Part shown: piece after piece, positions 24,146 to 36,104 of the stretch | How positions within the stretch are numbered: the stretch's first letter is position 1 | Layout: every line of letters begins with the position of its first letter | From: Paraphoma chrysanthemicola | Lineage: Eukaryota; Ascomycota; Dothideomycetes; Pleosporales; Phaeosphaeriaceae | DNA length: 64,000 nucleotides | Assembly (NCBI GenBank): GCA_020744225.1 | Contig: JAGMWG010000009.1 | Location: 248,001 to 312,000 of the forward strand | Reading direction: 5' to 3' | The notes under the pieces: generated by a model | What the model was told of the DNA's origin: nothing | What the model saw: only the letters and a program-made list of their open reading frames with translations | Databases searched by the model: none | Translations under genes and position numbers: made by a program

Positions 24146-25012
24146 TCACTTCCGAGTCTTTTTCCCCTTTCCTTTTGCACCTCCGCCACCAGTTATAGAG
24201 CGTACATCTTTCTTGCTCAAGTTCAGCGTGCCACCTCTGAACTTGCCAACACTTGGCATGCCCACGGGTCTGTCTCTCCTCTGATCGCTTCTCCTCACAG
24301 GCGCTTTCATTGTGGGTCTCTCCAACACGATGCCTGCTTCCTTTGCTTCAGCACGCCGCTTGTCCTCAGCCGTCCGCGCCTTCTGTGTCATGTGCTTTCG
24401 CAGGGCCATTGGCATCTTCTTCTGTGTAAAGACAGAGCCCTTGGCACCGAGCGACTGAAGATGTAAATCCGTGGATTTGTGTCGCGCAATGCCAGTGGCA
24501 CTTAGCGTAGGGGTCGAAGTCCCAGAGGACGAAGCTGATAGTAGATGCGACTCTCGGAGGAGTTTCTGGAGTGCTAGATCGTTCTTAAGGTTGGCTGTCT
24601 CACCGAGTGCGTCCTCGTCCTGCTTCTGTTTGACTGTCACGGATTTCCCAGCTGTCGAGGCAGAGCTTGGTGGTTTAGCGGACATGAAAGCTCTCATCTC
24701 GGCCCTCGCATTCTCGTCTGCGTCGAGTTTGGAGTCCTTGTATTCGATAACCTCGATATCGTCGTCGCTTATGCCCGACCAATCCGATTCTTCTTCTTCC
24801 TCTTCTTCCTGGGCCTCAATAGGCTCGACCTTTGCTTTCTTGGGTTCGTTGGGTAAGGGTTTGAACTTGGCTTCAAACGCGCGCCGAAATATCGCTTGGA
24901 GGTCTTCGTCACCTGATGCGTCTGAGCCTGCAGATGGCGAGGAAGATCGTGCTTGTCGTTCGAGCTCTGCGCGGCTCACGCGCTTGCGCTTGCTGAGCGT
25001 GGGTGCTACCAT
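24146..25012 (-). CDS. FAF1: Faf1-like 40S ribosome biogenesis factor
   Basis: A single exon encodes 288 residues, Lys- and Glu-rich with an acidic stretch (EAQEEEEEEESDWSGISDDD) and the C-terminal block GKFRGGTLNLSKKDVRSI that marks the Faf1 family. In yeast, Faf1 is a nucleolar protein of the small-subunit processome that works with Krr1 in early cleavages of pre-rRNA. The start at 25012 follows directly from the promoter shared with HIS6; the divergent starts are 166 bp apart. Length and composition are usual for the family. Confidence 0.85.
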   Translation of the reverse strand: MVAPTLSKRKRVSRAELERQARSSSPSAGSDASGDEDLQAIFRRAFEAKFKPLPNEPKKAKVEPIEAQEEEEEEESDWSGISDDDIEVIEYKDSKLDADENARAEMRAFMSAKPPSSASTAGKSVTVKQKQDEDALGETANLKNDLALQKLLRESHLLSASSSGTSTPTLSATGIARHKSTDLHLQSLGAKGSVFTQKKMPMALRKHMTQKARTAEDKRRAEAKEAGIVLERPTMKAPVRRSDQRRDRPVGMPSVGKFRGGTLNLSKKDVRSITGGGGAKGKGKKTRK

Positions 25013-25178
25013 GATTGGTGTGAGGGAGTAGTTGTGGTGGTGGTGAGGTCAAAAGTTCGGCTTCTGAAATTCCAAGCGCTAAGAAATGTTGCCAAGCCTT
25101 TGCGGACTTCCGTCCTTCCCCGCCCTCGCATTGGTCAACTCTGCATACACCACCACCAACACCACCCATACACTCAAG
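25013..25178. promoter_or_regulatory. Bidirectional promoter FAF1/HIS6
   Basis: Only 166 bp separate the start codons of the leftward FAF1 and the rightward HIS6, so both must be driven from here. I see no clear TATA box and no perfect Gcn4/CpcA site (TGACTCA) between them. Confidence 0.6.
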
Positions 25179-26059
25179 ATGACGCGGTTCAGGCCGTGTA
25201 TAGACCTACATGCGGGTAGCGTGAAGCAGATAGTTGGCGGCACACTGTCCACAACTGCACCCGACGTGCTGAAGACCAATTGGACATCTGAGCACCCCTC
25301 CGCATACTACGCCGATCTGTACAAGCAACATGCGCTGGCAGGCGCGCATGTCATTATGCTGGGCCCTGGGAATGACGAGGCTGCAAAAGAAGCGCTAGGG
25401 GCGTGGAAGGACGGCATGCAAGTTGGCGGAGGCATAACAGAGAAGAATGCCAAAACTTGGATCGAGCTGGGTGCCGAAAGAGTGAGTTGACCATGTTTGC
25501 TGGCGAGCTTTGCTAATGGATGTATAGTAGGTGATTATCACGTCGTATCTCTTCCCCGAATCGAAATTCTCCATGGAGCGCCTCAAGGCCGTCCTCACAG
25601 CCCTCGACAATGACAAATCAAAGCTAGTCATCGATTTGAGCTGTCGGAGAAAGGACGACAAGTGGTTCGTGGCTACCAATAAATGGCAGACCATAACAGA
25701 TTTTGAGTTAAATCAAGGTTCGAACAAATTCTGATCTCCAGGTACGGCAGCTAATAGTTGATGCAGACTCAATATCCCTCCTCGAACCGCACTGCTCGGA
25801 ATTCCTGATCCATGCCGCTGATGTCGAAGGCTTGCAGCGTGGTATCGACCATGAACTCGTCACCAAGCTCGCGGAGTGGTGCACCATACCTGTTACGTAC
25901 GCCGGCGGCGGCAGGTCGATCGAAGACCTTGAGCTAGTCAAGAAGCTCAGTCAGGGCAAGGTGGACCTGACCATAGGTAGCGCGCTGGACATCTTTGGGG
26001 GCTCTGGCGTCAAATTTGAGGATTGCGTCAGATGGAACAAGGAGCAAGCTCATGATTAG
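25179..26059 (+). CDS. HIS6: ProFAR isomerase (histidine biosynthesis)
   Basis: Exons 25179-25481, 25531-25717 and 25767-26059, with two 49-bp introns, give 260 residues. The protein is a HisA/HisF-type TIM barrel: FRPCIDLHAGSVKQIVGG with catalytic Asp9, QVGGGIT, LVIDLSCR, YAGGGRSIEDL and DLTIGSALDIFGG with the phosphate-binding glycines. The enzyme opens and isomerises the ribose of ProFAR to PRFAR in the fourth step of histidine synthesis, in the cytosol. Length equals that of yeast His6. The first intron ends TAGTAG, and the second AG keeps the frame. Confidence 0.95.
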
Positions 26060-28146
26060 CGTTGGCTCAAGGTCATAGAGTAACTCGTCGCAAGATCCAA
26101 AAGCCAATGAATGTTTCAGTCAATTTTATGTCAGACACATTCAACTCCTTGGCCTGTATGGATGCGCCTGGACTGAGGACCTTGGGCAATCCATGGCTGT
26201 ATTTCTTCGAAAATTGACCGGCTGGATGTGATAATCGTCATCGCGACTGTCCGCCACCAGCTCTAATTAAAGACCATGTCTCTACTTGGAACATGGCAGA
26301 TATCAATCATATGCTGACAAGCACCGGTTTTGAGGTTCATGTCCATCTCTATAGGCCGGAAATCTCTCAAACCTCGATTTCTACCCGTAGCGAGCTTTGT
26401 GATTGCCCAATCGGCGAGCCAATTGCTTCTCTCTCGAACTGATTCGTCCAGTTTTAGATACGTGCATTTCATTGTCGCATTGTATTTGTCAATACCAGGT
26501 GACTCAGTCGGCAAGACCGTGTCTCCAATAAGTTGTCGTTGGGAACTCATCAACCTGTATTTGCTGCGTGCTCGTTGGTATACAAGACGACGCTATCATT
26601 ATGCGGATTGCGCAACCATAGGCCGGTGTTTCCTGATCCCTCTTGTCATTTTTTGACTATCTCCTGCACTTCGCTCATGATCTTGTCACCCATCTTCAGA
26701 TCAGGTGACCGATCGCCGTCCGAATTGATCTCGAGAGTATTGCAGCTGTCAGCGCGCAGAAGCGACACCACGTCCAGCGGACAATGTACATAACATGACA
26801 ACCACAACATATCTTCCACATACGACCATAAGCCGTTGAAAAAAGATCCCCTGCCTAGGCTGGTGTCTGTCGTGGTACCGTTTTGGGCACACTGTGGTGC
26901 GCCTTCCTGTTTCGGGAACCCTGCTCCGTAAGCAGCTATGCTTCAATCAATCTAATCTTCCTCCTCCGTTTGCAAGTCTCGCGGCATGAATACCAAACTG
27001 AAATAGCTGGAAAATTGTCCCCTTTACAGCGCGTCCAATGGATCATGTGCTTGAGACAAACAGACATGTAAAGGCCGCTCTCGCAACAAGTGGGGCAGGG
27101 AAGCTGCGATGAGAATATTTGAATAACATGTAATCGACTGATTAAGACTCTTCCAGAGAACCAGCGGCATAAACCCGAGCCTCTAGTTGCTGACCGTTAC
27201 CGGGTAATCGGAAATGTGCGACAGTCCCGTCTAACGACCTTCCATCCCGGGATAGCTGTCTCCTAGAAGCTCGCCCACCACGTCTGCTGCGGGGTACGTA
27301 ATAGCTTCAGCGAACTGTATCTGGTGGCAAAGTAGAGGTGGGCTGATGTCGCGAACCCCGATCCTACCTGAGCATCTACACACACAAGGCGCAGAGATAT
27401 GACGGAGGGTTTGTCGAATTCATGTAATCTATTCCGTCAGGATTATAAGCTTCACAGGTCAGACAATTGTCGAAATATGCAACGTCTATTACACCTGGGC
27501 ATGCTGCTTCAAACGGCATCTCATCGACCCTGCGGCGACTGCACGCCACCTGCGTGCCTGGCGCAAACCCCGCGCATAAGCTTTGACAAGCTTTCTTGAC
27601 TGGCTCGAAGCGCCCCTTAGCGGGCTCTTATCGGGAGTAAGCCGCCCGGCTGTCAACTAGCGTGCCTGTAGCGCACGTTAGCGTGTTTAGTGGCTGTGAC
27701 TTTCATCAACACGGTGTTGGAGTTTGAGCGATTTTTGATCGTCGCATGAAGCACTAGACTTGAACGGGTCCCGCGGTAAGTAAGGTAGTTTATGCTATAC
27801 CAATTATGTGCTGAACGCCGCGCCAAACGATCCGGCCTCTGATATGACAGGTTGCAGCCAGAGATAAGCCGAAGCCTTGTGCGCATATGCTGTCACCAGA
27901 TGGTCGCTACTGATTGCCTAGCCGCGTGTCTGCCTTTTTAATCCCAATCCTTCGTCGCGTGCCGACATGTATATCATCGCGTCTCGCGCACCCTGCTTCA
28001 TTCACTTGCGTCGTCCATATTGACGTCCTCCTTTCGATCGCCGCTCGACGTTCTAAATGTTTGCGCATTTTGACGCAGCTACTCCGTCGTAAGCCTGATC
28101 TGATTGCCACACGGTGCTCCCCGATCCTCGTCACGTTTCCGCCGTC
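26060..28146. other. Intergenic 2.1 kb, no gene recognised
   Basis: Scattered short open frames only. The last 200 bp carry the pyrimidine-rich leader of the permease gene. Confidence 0.45.
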
Positions 28147-30206
28147 ATGGCCCTCGCGCAAGAGCATGCCGTTTCGGAAAAGAACTACCATGATGTCCCA
28201 CCTCCAGTGGATTACTCCAGGGGTGATCACCTCAAAGAGAGTCAGTTCAGTCCAAATGGCGAAGGTATTATTATTGGTCAGAACGAGCTCAAGCGCGACT
28301 TGAAGGGTCGTCATATGCAGATGATTGCGATGTAAGTCTCGCCGAAGATCTGTTGATGAAACAACTATGCTTTGCCAGGTGGTATGACTGACATATTCTA
28401 CAGTGGCGGCGCCATTGGCTCCGGTTTGTTCATTGGTTCTGCTGGATCCTTCGTCACTGGTGGACCTGCCGCTGTTATCATCGGGTTTACTGTCATTGGC
28501 ATCATGATGTACTTGATGATGCAGGCGCTGGCCGAACTTGCAGTCATGTACCCAATCAACGGAGCTTTCACCATGTACATCTGCCGGTTCATCGATCCGT
28601 CCTGGGGTTTTGCCTGTGGTTGGCAGTACGCCATTAGCTGGCTCACTGTTCTCCCTTTCGAGATCTCCGCTGCTTGCAACATCATCCACTACTGGCCAGG
28701 ATCACATGGCATCAACAATGCCGCGTGGATCACGCCACTTCTTGTGGCTTTGATTGCGATTCAATTCTTCGGTGTCAGGGGTTATGGCGAGGTGAGTGCA
28801 CTGTTCTGTAGCGTGCTTTGCTGCGCTATGCGACAACCGACTTACATTCCTGAACAGGTCGAATATGTACTATCCATCATAAAGGTCTTGGCCTGCGTAG
28901 GATTCATGATTCTAGGCATTATTATTGACACGGGTGGTGTGCCAACTGACAACAGAGGATATATCGGCAACAAGTACTAGTACGTCGTCTCTGATCGCAT
29001 CGTAGTTCAGAGCTGTCAACTGATTATCTCCAGCAATATTCCTGGCGTGACGTCCGCGGGTTTTCGTAACGGCTTCCACGGCTTCTGCAGTGTTTTTGTC
29101 AATGCAGCATTCGCATACACTGGCACCGAGCTTACTGGCTTGGCGGCAGCTGAGACGGATAACCCAAGGAAAGAGATCCCGAGGGCCGCGAAGCAAGTCA
29201 TCTATCGCATCATGCTCTTCTACGTTGTGAATCTTGCTCTGGTCGGCCTAGTCGTGCCCGTCGACAACGAAGCACTGAACAGCAGTGCTGGCTCTAGTTC
29301 GCTTCATTCACCTTTCGTGATTGCTATCCAGCTCGCTGGAATCAAGGTCCTCCCATCGATCTTCAATGCCGTCATTCTCATCGCAGTCATGAGTGTCGCT
29401 AACGCCTGCACATTTGGATCCACACGCACAATGCAGGCTCTTGCGGCGAACGGTGAGTGTCCTGAACCATACTATACTAGTTACTTGCTGATCATGATAT
29501 TCAACTAGGTATGGGACCCAACTTTACCGCCTACGTTGATAAGAAGGGTCGCCCAGTTGTTGTTGTGGTTATTCAGCTCCTCTTCGGACTGCTCGCATAC
29601 ATCAATCTCGCACCCAACGGTGGAGATATCTTCACGTGGTTGCTGTCTTTGTCTGGTATTACTGTACTGTTTGTCTTTGGCAGTATTGCTATGGCACATA
29701 TCCGTTTCCGCAGAGCCTGGTGAGTCTTATGCTACAGCATGGAAAGTCTGTCTCGATACTGACGAACTTTTAGGGCCTTGAATGGACACTCCCTCGAAGA
29801 GATCCCATACAGAGCCACATTCGGTGTCTGGGGCTCTTGGGTATGCTTCGCCATCAACGTCATTGCGCTTGTCGCTAGTTTCTACGTCGCACTCTACCCA
29901 GTCGGTGGACCATATCTCAGTGTCGAGGGCTTCTTCGAAGCCTACATGGCGGCACCTTTCTTAGTTGTCTTGTACTTGATTTGGAAGGTCTACAGTTGGT
30001 TCAAGCATCCTTCGCACCGCCCGTTGTGGATTCGAATCAAGGACATCGATATCTATACTGGAATGAGGGTAGGACAGAGAGAGACAATCAGCGGCCCAGG
30101 TGTGCCTGAGGAGCAAAGGCGCGCGAGCATCCAGGAGATGCACGACGAGAAGAAGAAGAAGGGTGTTAAGGATTACTTCAGGGCGGCTTATCAGACAGTA
30201 TTTTAG
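28147..30206 (+). CDS. Amino-acid permease, YAT/AAT family
   Basis: Six exons (28147-28331, 28404-28791, 28858-28979, 29034-29452, 29509-29719, 29774-30206) give 585 residues with all phases consistent. The first span opens with the family signature IGGAIGSGLFIGSAGSF, and FIDPSWGFACGWQYAISWL, YTGTELTGLAAAETDNPRK and SVANACTFGSTRTMQALA follow the Gap1/Agp1 pattern. Twelve membrane spans are expected; the C-terminal tail is basic and short. It should be a proton-driven amino-acid importer of the plasma membrane; the substrate range is not readable. It stands alone, without pathway genes nearby. Confidence 0.92.
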
Positions 30207-31647
30207 GGGTAGGTTCCCCATGTTGATGAGCACGTCGAGAGAATTGAAGAGTTCTCGTGAATGCAGGATTTCGACAGGATAAGTAATCTTGATCGCACGG
30301 TATCGCGAGATTGACAGTATATCAATATGTAGCAATATTCGAAAACCTCCAACTTCTTTGTCTCAGCTCACTGCCTTTTTCTGATACCACAGTTGGCTGA
30401 TGCTCCTGGCGAATATGATGCCGCAGGGGACTGTGACAGCCTTTGTCCCTGTAATTGCTCTACGAAACGATTCAGTATGATCTATTCTGGCCTTGGCCCC
30501 AAAGTGGCAGTCCAAGAGTCATATGTTATCTGCTTCCGAGGGTCGAGCCCGAGACACACTCGCGATCTTTTTTCTACCTTGCAAAGTCAAAAGCGATAGC
30601 CTAGTAGGCTATGTCTAGAGCTCTCGCACTCTTCCACAAGATGTTCAGAGTCAGATTGTTTAAGCAAACAAAAACAAAAGGAATCGCATCTTGAAGTAGC
30701 TTCCAGAAATCGGCATACTATGGCTTGATGTGTGCACGGCCCCACTTTTTCAAGCGAGACCGCGACAATGGCGTATATATTGCAGAATTTTATCTTGGTT
30801 CTTCACATACGACCATAGGACATTGAGAACAGAGCTTCCCGTTCGCTCAGCTGTACTTAAGCAGTGTACCGGTGGACTAGTAGTCAGGTGGGTGACCACT
30901 GGCGAATCCCCGCTGTTGTATGTTTTTTTTCTTTTAATTCTGCAGCAACCGATAAGAAGGCGTTCTAAATGCCTATCACAGCACGTAATTCGTGTCTGCT
31001 GTGCTGATACATTAATATGGCAGAGTTATTTTGAGCTCTTGCGCTAGCCCGTTCACCAACTATCTTCTATTTCACTCTCCTACTCGATCAGCCGACCATC
31101 GCCGTTCCACCCCTCATAGCGCCATATGGCCGACGATTCGTTTCTCCTACGCTCTTTAATGTCAGAAAATCACCTTGCAAAGTAAAATGCTACATTGTCG
31201 GCGTATTTGCGTATGTGTTCCAATCGTCGCCCAGAGCTAGAAGTTGATGCTGGATATATTCAAACATGATATCCTGGCCCTGCCGAGTTGTCATGACCTA
31301 AATGCTGTACAAATTCATACATTTATGACTCCCAAGAGGATCGGATTTGATGATCGACTCATTATCCGCAATCCGTCAATTGTTAGCTTGACAATTGAAC
31401 CTTCTTAGAGCCCATCAACAGAGCCCACGATAACTACCGCGGATCCTAATCAATTTCGACTGGCGTCCGTAGTGACAATCGAGGAGGCATTCTCATCCCA
31501 AGTTGGTTCCCAGACACGTTCACATCCAGAAAATGAGCGCATGTTCTCTTTTGCCTAAAATGCACCGAAAAATGGCATGCGAGAAGGTCGGCAGATGATA
31601 GCAATGCGTTAAAATATATCACACCCGCGCTGTACCAAGAAGTGCAT
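30207..31647. other. Intergenic 1.4 kb, no gene recognised
   Basis: AT-richer than its surroundings in parts, with a T8 tract near 30925. No reading frame with protein-like features was found. Confidence 0.45.
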
Positions 31648-34600
31648 CTAATTCCTAGCCCAGAATTTTAGCAGACCGAGGCCTTTGTTCGTTACTGGCT
31701 TCGGTATTAAGGCTTTAGCGACGTATCTAGATAATTGTTCTAGGCCTTCGGGCGCCGTAGCTGAGGTTTCGAAGTATGCAAGCGCTCCAATTCTTTGGGC
31801 CACGCGCCCGGCCTATAGAAAGGGAGAATCAGTCTATGCCACTTCGTATTTGCACAAGTCGATCGGACTAACATGATCAAGGCCAACTAGACGTTGCGTT
31901 GAGTGACCCTTAGATACCTCCATGTTTGTGCTTCGGAGATCCCTTTTGCAGCCAACGAGAATCTTGGGAATGTCGTGCAGGAAGCCGTTGGCTTCATGGA
32001 CCCACTTAATACAGTGTTAATGGTAGAGCACAATTTGATGACGACAGGCACTTACCTTTTCTTCTACATTCTCGAGTGAATCGTAGTTCGATATGTCAAA
32101 ACACATCAAAACAAGTCGGACATCGGTATAAGATTGCCTTCTGAGCCTCTCCCAGCTTTCATCGCCGTTGAAGTCGCAAATTTCCAGTTCCAGATGATGG
32201 CTGTGAGCCGTGACTTCCTTCTTAAAGGTGTTGGAGTACGACAATCCTTCACCCGCTCTGAAAGCTGGAACTGCACCTCCACTCCAAACGCTTCTGCTGG
32301 TAAGCATATACTAACAATACTCAAGCACACTTTCTAGCTTACCTTGCAAGCCACGTCTTGCCGCACATCGGATCTCCAATGAGGAAAATCTTTCGATATA
32401 GTATGCCTCCTTCCGCGATTGTCAGATTGTCCGGTCTTGGTGGCTCGTGATCTTCGACGTTACTGCTACCCCGACGACTTCCACAAGTACCACAGATGTC
32501 ATCCTCCACGGAATTCCATTGGCCTGATATGCATTTTCTGCAAGTCCAAGGACCGATTAGGGTTGTTGGAACGAATTGGTCAGGGTTATTTGGAGGAGGC
32601 ACTTCGCGTGCTTGTGCTAAACCGTCGATGCAGGTATTTACATGAGTCATCCTCATGTCCAATGGCCATTCAGCAAGAGTTTCGTCGCATACCGGGCAAA
32701 GTATCGCATCTGATCTGCTGTCTGACGCTTCTTGTATCCCCATAACGAAGTCATAGATGTTGTAGATTGCTACATCATTGGTTGGGGACGGACTAGATTG
32801 CACGCCGACTGGTGCCAGAGATTCGACCTGGGGTTTTTGAGAGTGCTGACTATCCGAAACAGTACGTCGGTGCTCACTAGAATGAATTCGTGGTTCAACT
32901 GAGACATTTCGAAGAACCATGTTGGGCGAAGTAGCGCTCAACGGGACATCATGGGAAAACCCTCTATCGGATACACTGCGTCGAAGGGGGGGATGTGACA
33001 CATCTTGCACATAGGAAGTGGCATCTTCAGCTATGCCAACGACCTGTGGCTCTTCGCAACGCTGTTTCATGCGCACTAGACCGGCATCAAACCACTCCCG
33101 AACAGGCACGTCCATTCGAGATTTCTCCAATATGCTGACGGGTGAGAGAACCTCTTTATCAGAGAATGGGTCCCGCAACTTTTCTCCGCTCACTAAACGT
33201 TCTTGTGTTGAAAGAGGGATGAGATGTCGGCAGGCTTCGTCAACAGCAGCTTCCCTTGCCAATAGCTCGGTACTGCATGATGACACCTGCTGTCGTTCCA
33301 TGTCTCCAAGCTCAATATGACAGTCCCATCTGCCTTCAAATAGTGTAACTTTAAAGCGAGGCACGTTCCCATGTGTCAGCTGGCAATAGGTAGTGAGCAA
33401 ATCTAATCGCGAAACCTGCGACGATCGCTCAGTTTGCAACGAAGTATGGACAGGACCGGAAAGATATAGATCGCTCATGAACTGTGCCAGCTTTACATGA
33501 TCTTGCCACTCAGTGGATGACGGAGAGGGCGTTATGCTGTCCACTTTGATCTCGACGTTTTCGTCGAAGACGCTGTTTGCACCTTCACCCTGTGCCTTTG
33601 TGATCAAGGTAGATACCGGAAGGCGGACAGTTGGTAAAGACTCCGAAGGAGATATTTCTTCGACATCCTTTGGTAGAGCCTTTGTGTCCTTGGGTATGGA
33701 GCTTCCACCACTGTCTTCGATTTGGACTTGTTGAGCTGCTCCTTGCTCATGCTGGCTTTCCATGGCTCCTGGTCCAGAGCTCAAGTCCTCGGCGCTTTTT
33801 GAAATTCCCATTGAGTCTTTCCCCCTCATATCATCTGGATCATATTCCGATTGTACCTGCGCCATTGTTGATGATTTCTCGTTCGCTGGTGGCGAAGCAG
33901 ACTTGGCCTTCATCTTGGCATGGTGGCTCTCTAATAGGTCAGTGTACGCTTCTTCTTCATCTATCTTTCCTTCTTCGTGGCATAATTTGATCAAGAACAC
34001 GACACACTGTTCGTAACCACGACAACTTTCTTCACCAAGCCTTCTGAAGCCACGCAGGGACCGTCGTCCTTGTAAATGTGCCGAATCCCACTCTTTGCAC
34101 TTTGCCATCAACTCAGCAAGCTTTAATGTGTCCCACAGGTACAATTCGTCCCTTGTGCCTACTTGTTTGTGTGTCAGGGAAAGCTTCTCGACCATGACTT
34201 GTTTTGCCTTGCTCCAAGCTTCCAACATGCAATATGTATCTAGCAAAAGCTCCAAGATCTTCAGTCTCGATATCCCACCTGCCGCTGCCCTCTTCAGCGA
34301 AGTGAGCGATGCAGTGCTGGCGGTCATGGAGGTTCGTGTCAGGCAGTTGCGGAACTTCCGTTCAGCCCCAACTAAATCTCCAGCATCTTTCAACCTCATA
34401 GCGCTCTCGAATAAGGCTTTCATCATCTCTGTCTCGAGGTCTGAGTCGCTGTCTGATTGATACTCTGCAGTCACGCCAACTGTGCTAGACTCTGAGGGGT
34501 CTAATTGTGGGGTCAACTCCTCAAACTCGTACACAGTGTTAGACGACATCCAACGCATCATTGGCTCATTGCTGCCTTGCATAAAGATCTCCCCGAAGTC

Positions 34601-35482
34601 GGAACCATGTCTAACCGAAGACTTATCGACGAGGTCTACTGTCAAGGTTGACGAGGCTGACGAAACTACATCTGCGGCTGAGCGAACACACTCTCTCAAA
34701 TTACTCATTGCATCCAGTTCGTTGCAACCCTCTTCATTTCTCAGTGTAAGAGATGTTCGTAGATTTTCGATCTTGGCATTGAGAGAGATTCCAAGGCTGC
34801 GGAACTCGTCGTAGAGCTTGTCGAGAGTAGGCATAATCTTCTCTGGCAACCCTTCGCTGGATTTTTGAAAGGTGACTTGATTCCACCTGTCCAAGATCAG
34901 CCAACGAAAGCAAGGCCTGGAGCGCCGCATTTCCCGGCCTGCGCCCGATTTCAAAAGCAAGAACGTTCGAGCAAGATGTCGCCATCATGCAGCAAGGCTT
35001 AGAGCCAGAAGGGCTGTAGGAGAACAATAGCTGACTTACAGGATAATCGTGCTCAACGAAAGCTGCAACGCAGCGCGATATGATTGGATCTGGTCGCGAA
35101 ACGTTCCTATCTGTTCCATCGCGCTCTTGAGCCTGAGCTGCTTTCTCGGCCCATCTAAGAACGAAGTGGTTTTGTTGATGCTTTCCAATAGGACGACTAA
35201 CTGCTGCAAGGTCCTCGTGCCATCGTCCACAGACCTAGCAAGATTCTTCCAGTGGCCCCCAGCATGGCCAGTGACTTGAATGTTGGCCTTGATTTCATCC
35301 TGATCGAAAGTATCTCGCATTGATTCGAGTACTTGCTGGAAGTTCGCAATGTCTCCAAGTAAGCCTGATAAGGTCGCATCCACAATGTCGACCTCATCAC
35401 GAAACTGCTTGAGGAGGACGGAGACCTTCACGGATACTGTAAGAAGGGTAAGGACACCAGCAGTAATTGACAGTGGATCCAT
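31648..35482 (-). CDS. HeLo-like N-domain / TPR-like / dsRBM-like / zinc-finger / Rho-like GTPase protein
   Basis: Exons 35482-35040, 34886-32343, 32296-32056, 32004-31873 and 31812-31648 give 1174 residues. Residues 1-150 (MDPLSITAGVLTLL, then DATLSGLLGDIANFQQVL) are the N-terminal domain of fungal STAND proteins (HeLo-like). About 301-468 resemble TPR helices (AGDLVGAERKFRNCL). About 642-705 resemble a dsRNA-binding motif (VPRFKVTLFEGRW, ending LLAREAAVDEACRHLI). At 878-900 a Rad18/UBZ4-type finger (CPVC...HVNTC) and at 930-949 a RanBP2-type finger (C-x2-C-x12-C-x2-C) follow. From about 980 a Rho-like GTPase: P-loop GDPMCGKT at 985-992, DFNG, VGCKRDLR and ETSAT. There is no NACHT/NB-ARC domain and no CAAX box. 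A role in signalling or non-self response is inference from the N-domain. The second exon start and fourth intron are the least certain. Confidence 0.75.
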
Positions 35483-36104
35483 GCTGCGAGAGTGCGGAAA
35501 GCGTCGCAAGGCATGCGAGCAGTTATTCAGGTTGCAAGACGTTCGCTACTTACAAGGCTGAGTGCACCTCTTCGTCAGCTGCCGCCACCTGCGGCGAAGC
35601 TGCGCTTTTGTGGGCCAGACCGAAGCCACAAGAACTTAGCGCCCCACTTTCTCGCGTTCTCATTGGCTCCCGTTCCAGTACATCAATCAACTTCAGAAAT
35701 GACACAACCAAAGAAACAAAGTTGAACAACTCATCTGGCTGGAACCAGGTGTGTCAAGGTGGTGGACATGATTCTGTCACTAGTGTTGGAAGAATCGCTG
35801 GTAATTTTAATTAAATTCACAGCGGCCATTGAACTCATGAAGCACCCCATGATTGATTTTACATTAAAAACGAACTAATAGTCTTTCGAACTCAACCGTC
35901 TCCTCAAGAAGCAAAATTTTCTGTCTCAGCATTAAGGCTTCCATTGTTAGTATTTCCACGAGGACTCCATGCCTAAGGATTGACCATGACATCTGTTCGA
36001 AGCTGCATCATTGTACCAGCCTTTACACTCGCCTTCGCTATTTCACCAAAGCGTAAACACCATAGCTTCGATTCTCTCTAGGAAGGTGTCCATGTATAGT
36101 TTCC
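35483..36104. other. Intergenic, no gene recognised
   Basis: Upstream region of the HeLo-Rho gene and 3' flank of the PAN gene; no further coding signal is seen. Confidence 0.5.

Noticed and set aside
30535..30560. GGGTCGAGCCC, resembling a tRNA T-arm
   Set aside because: No D-arm or acceptor stem can be built.
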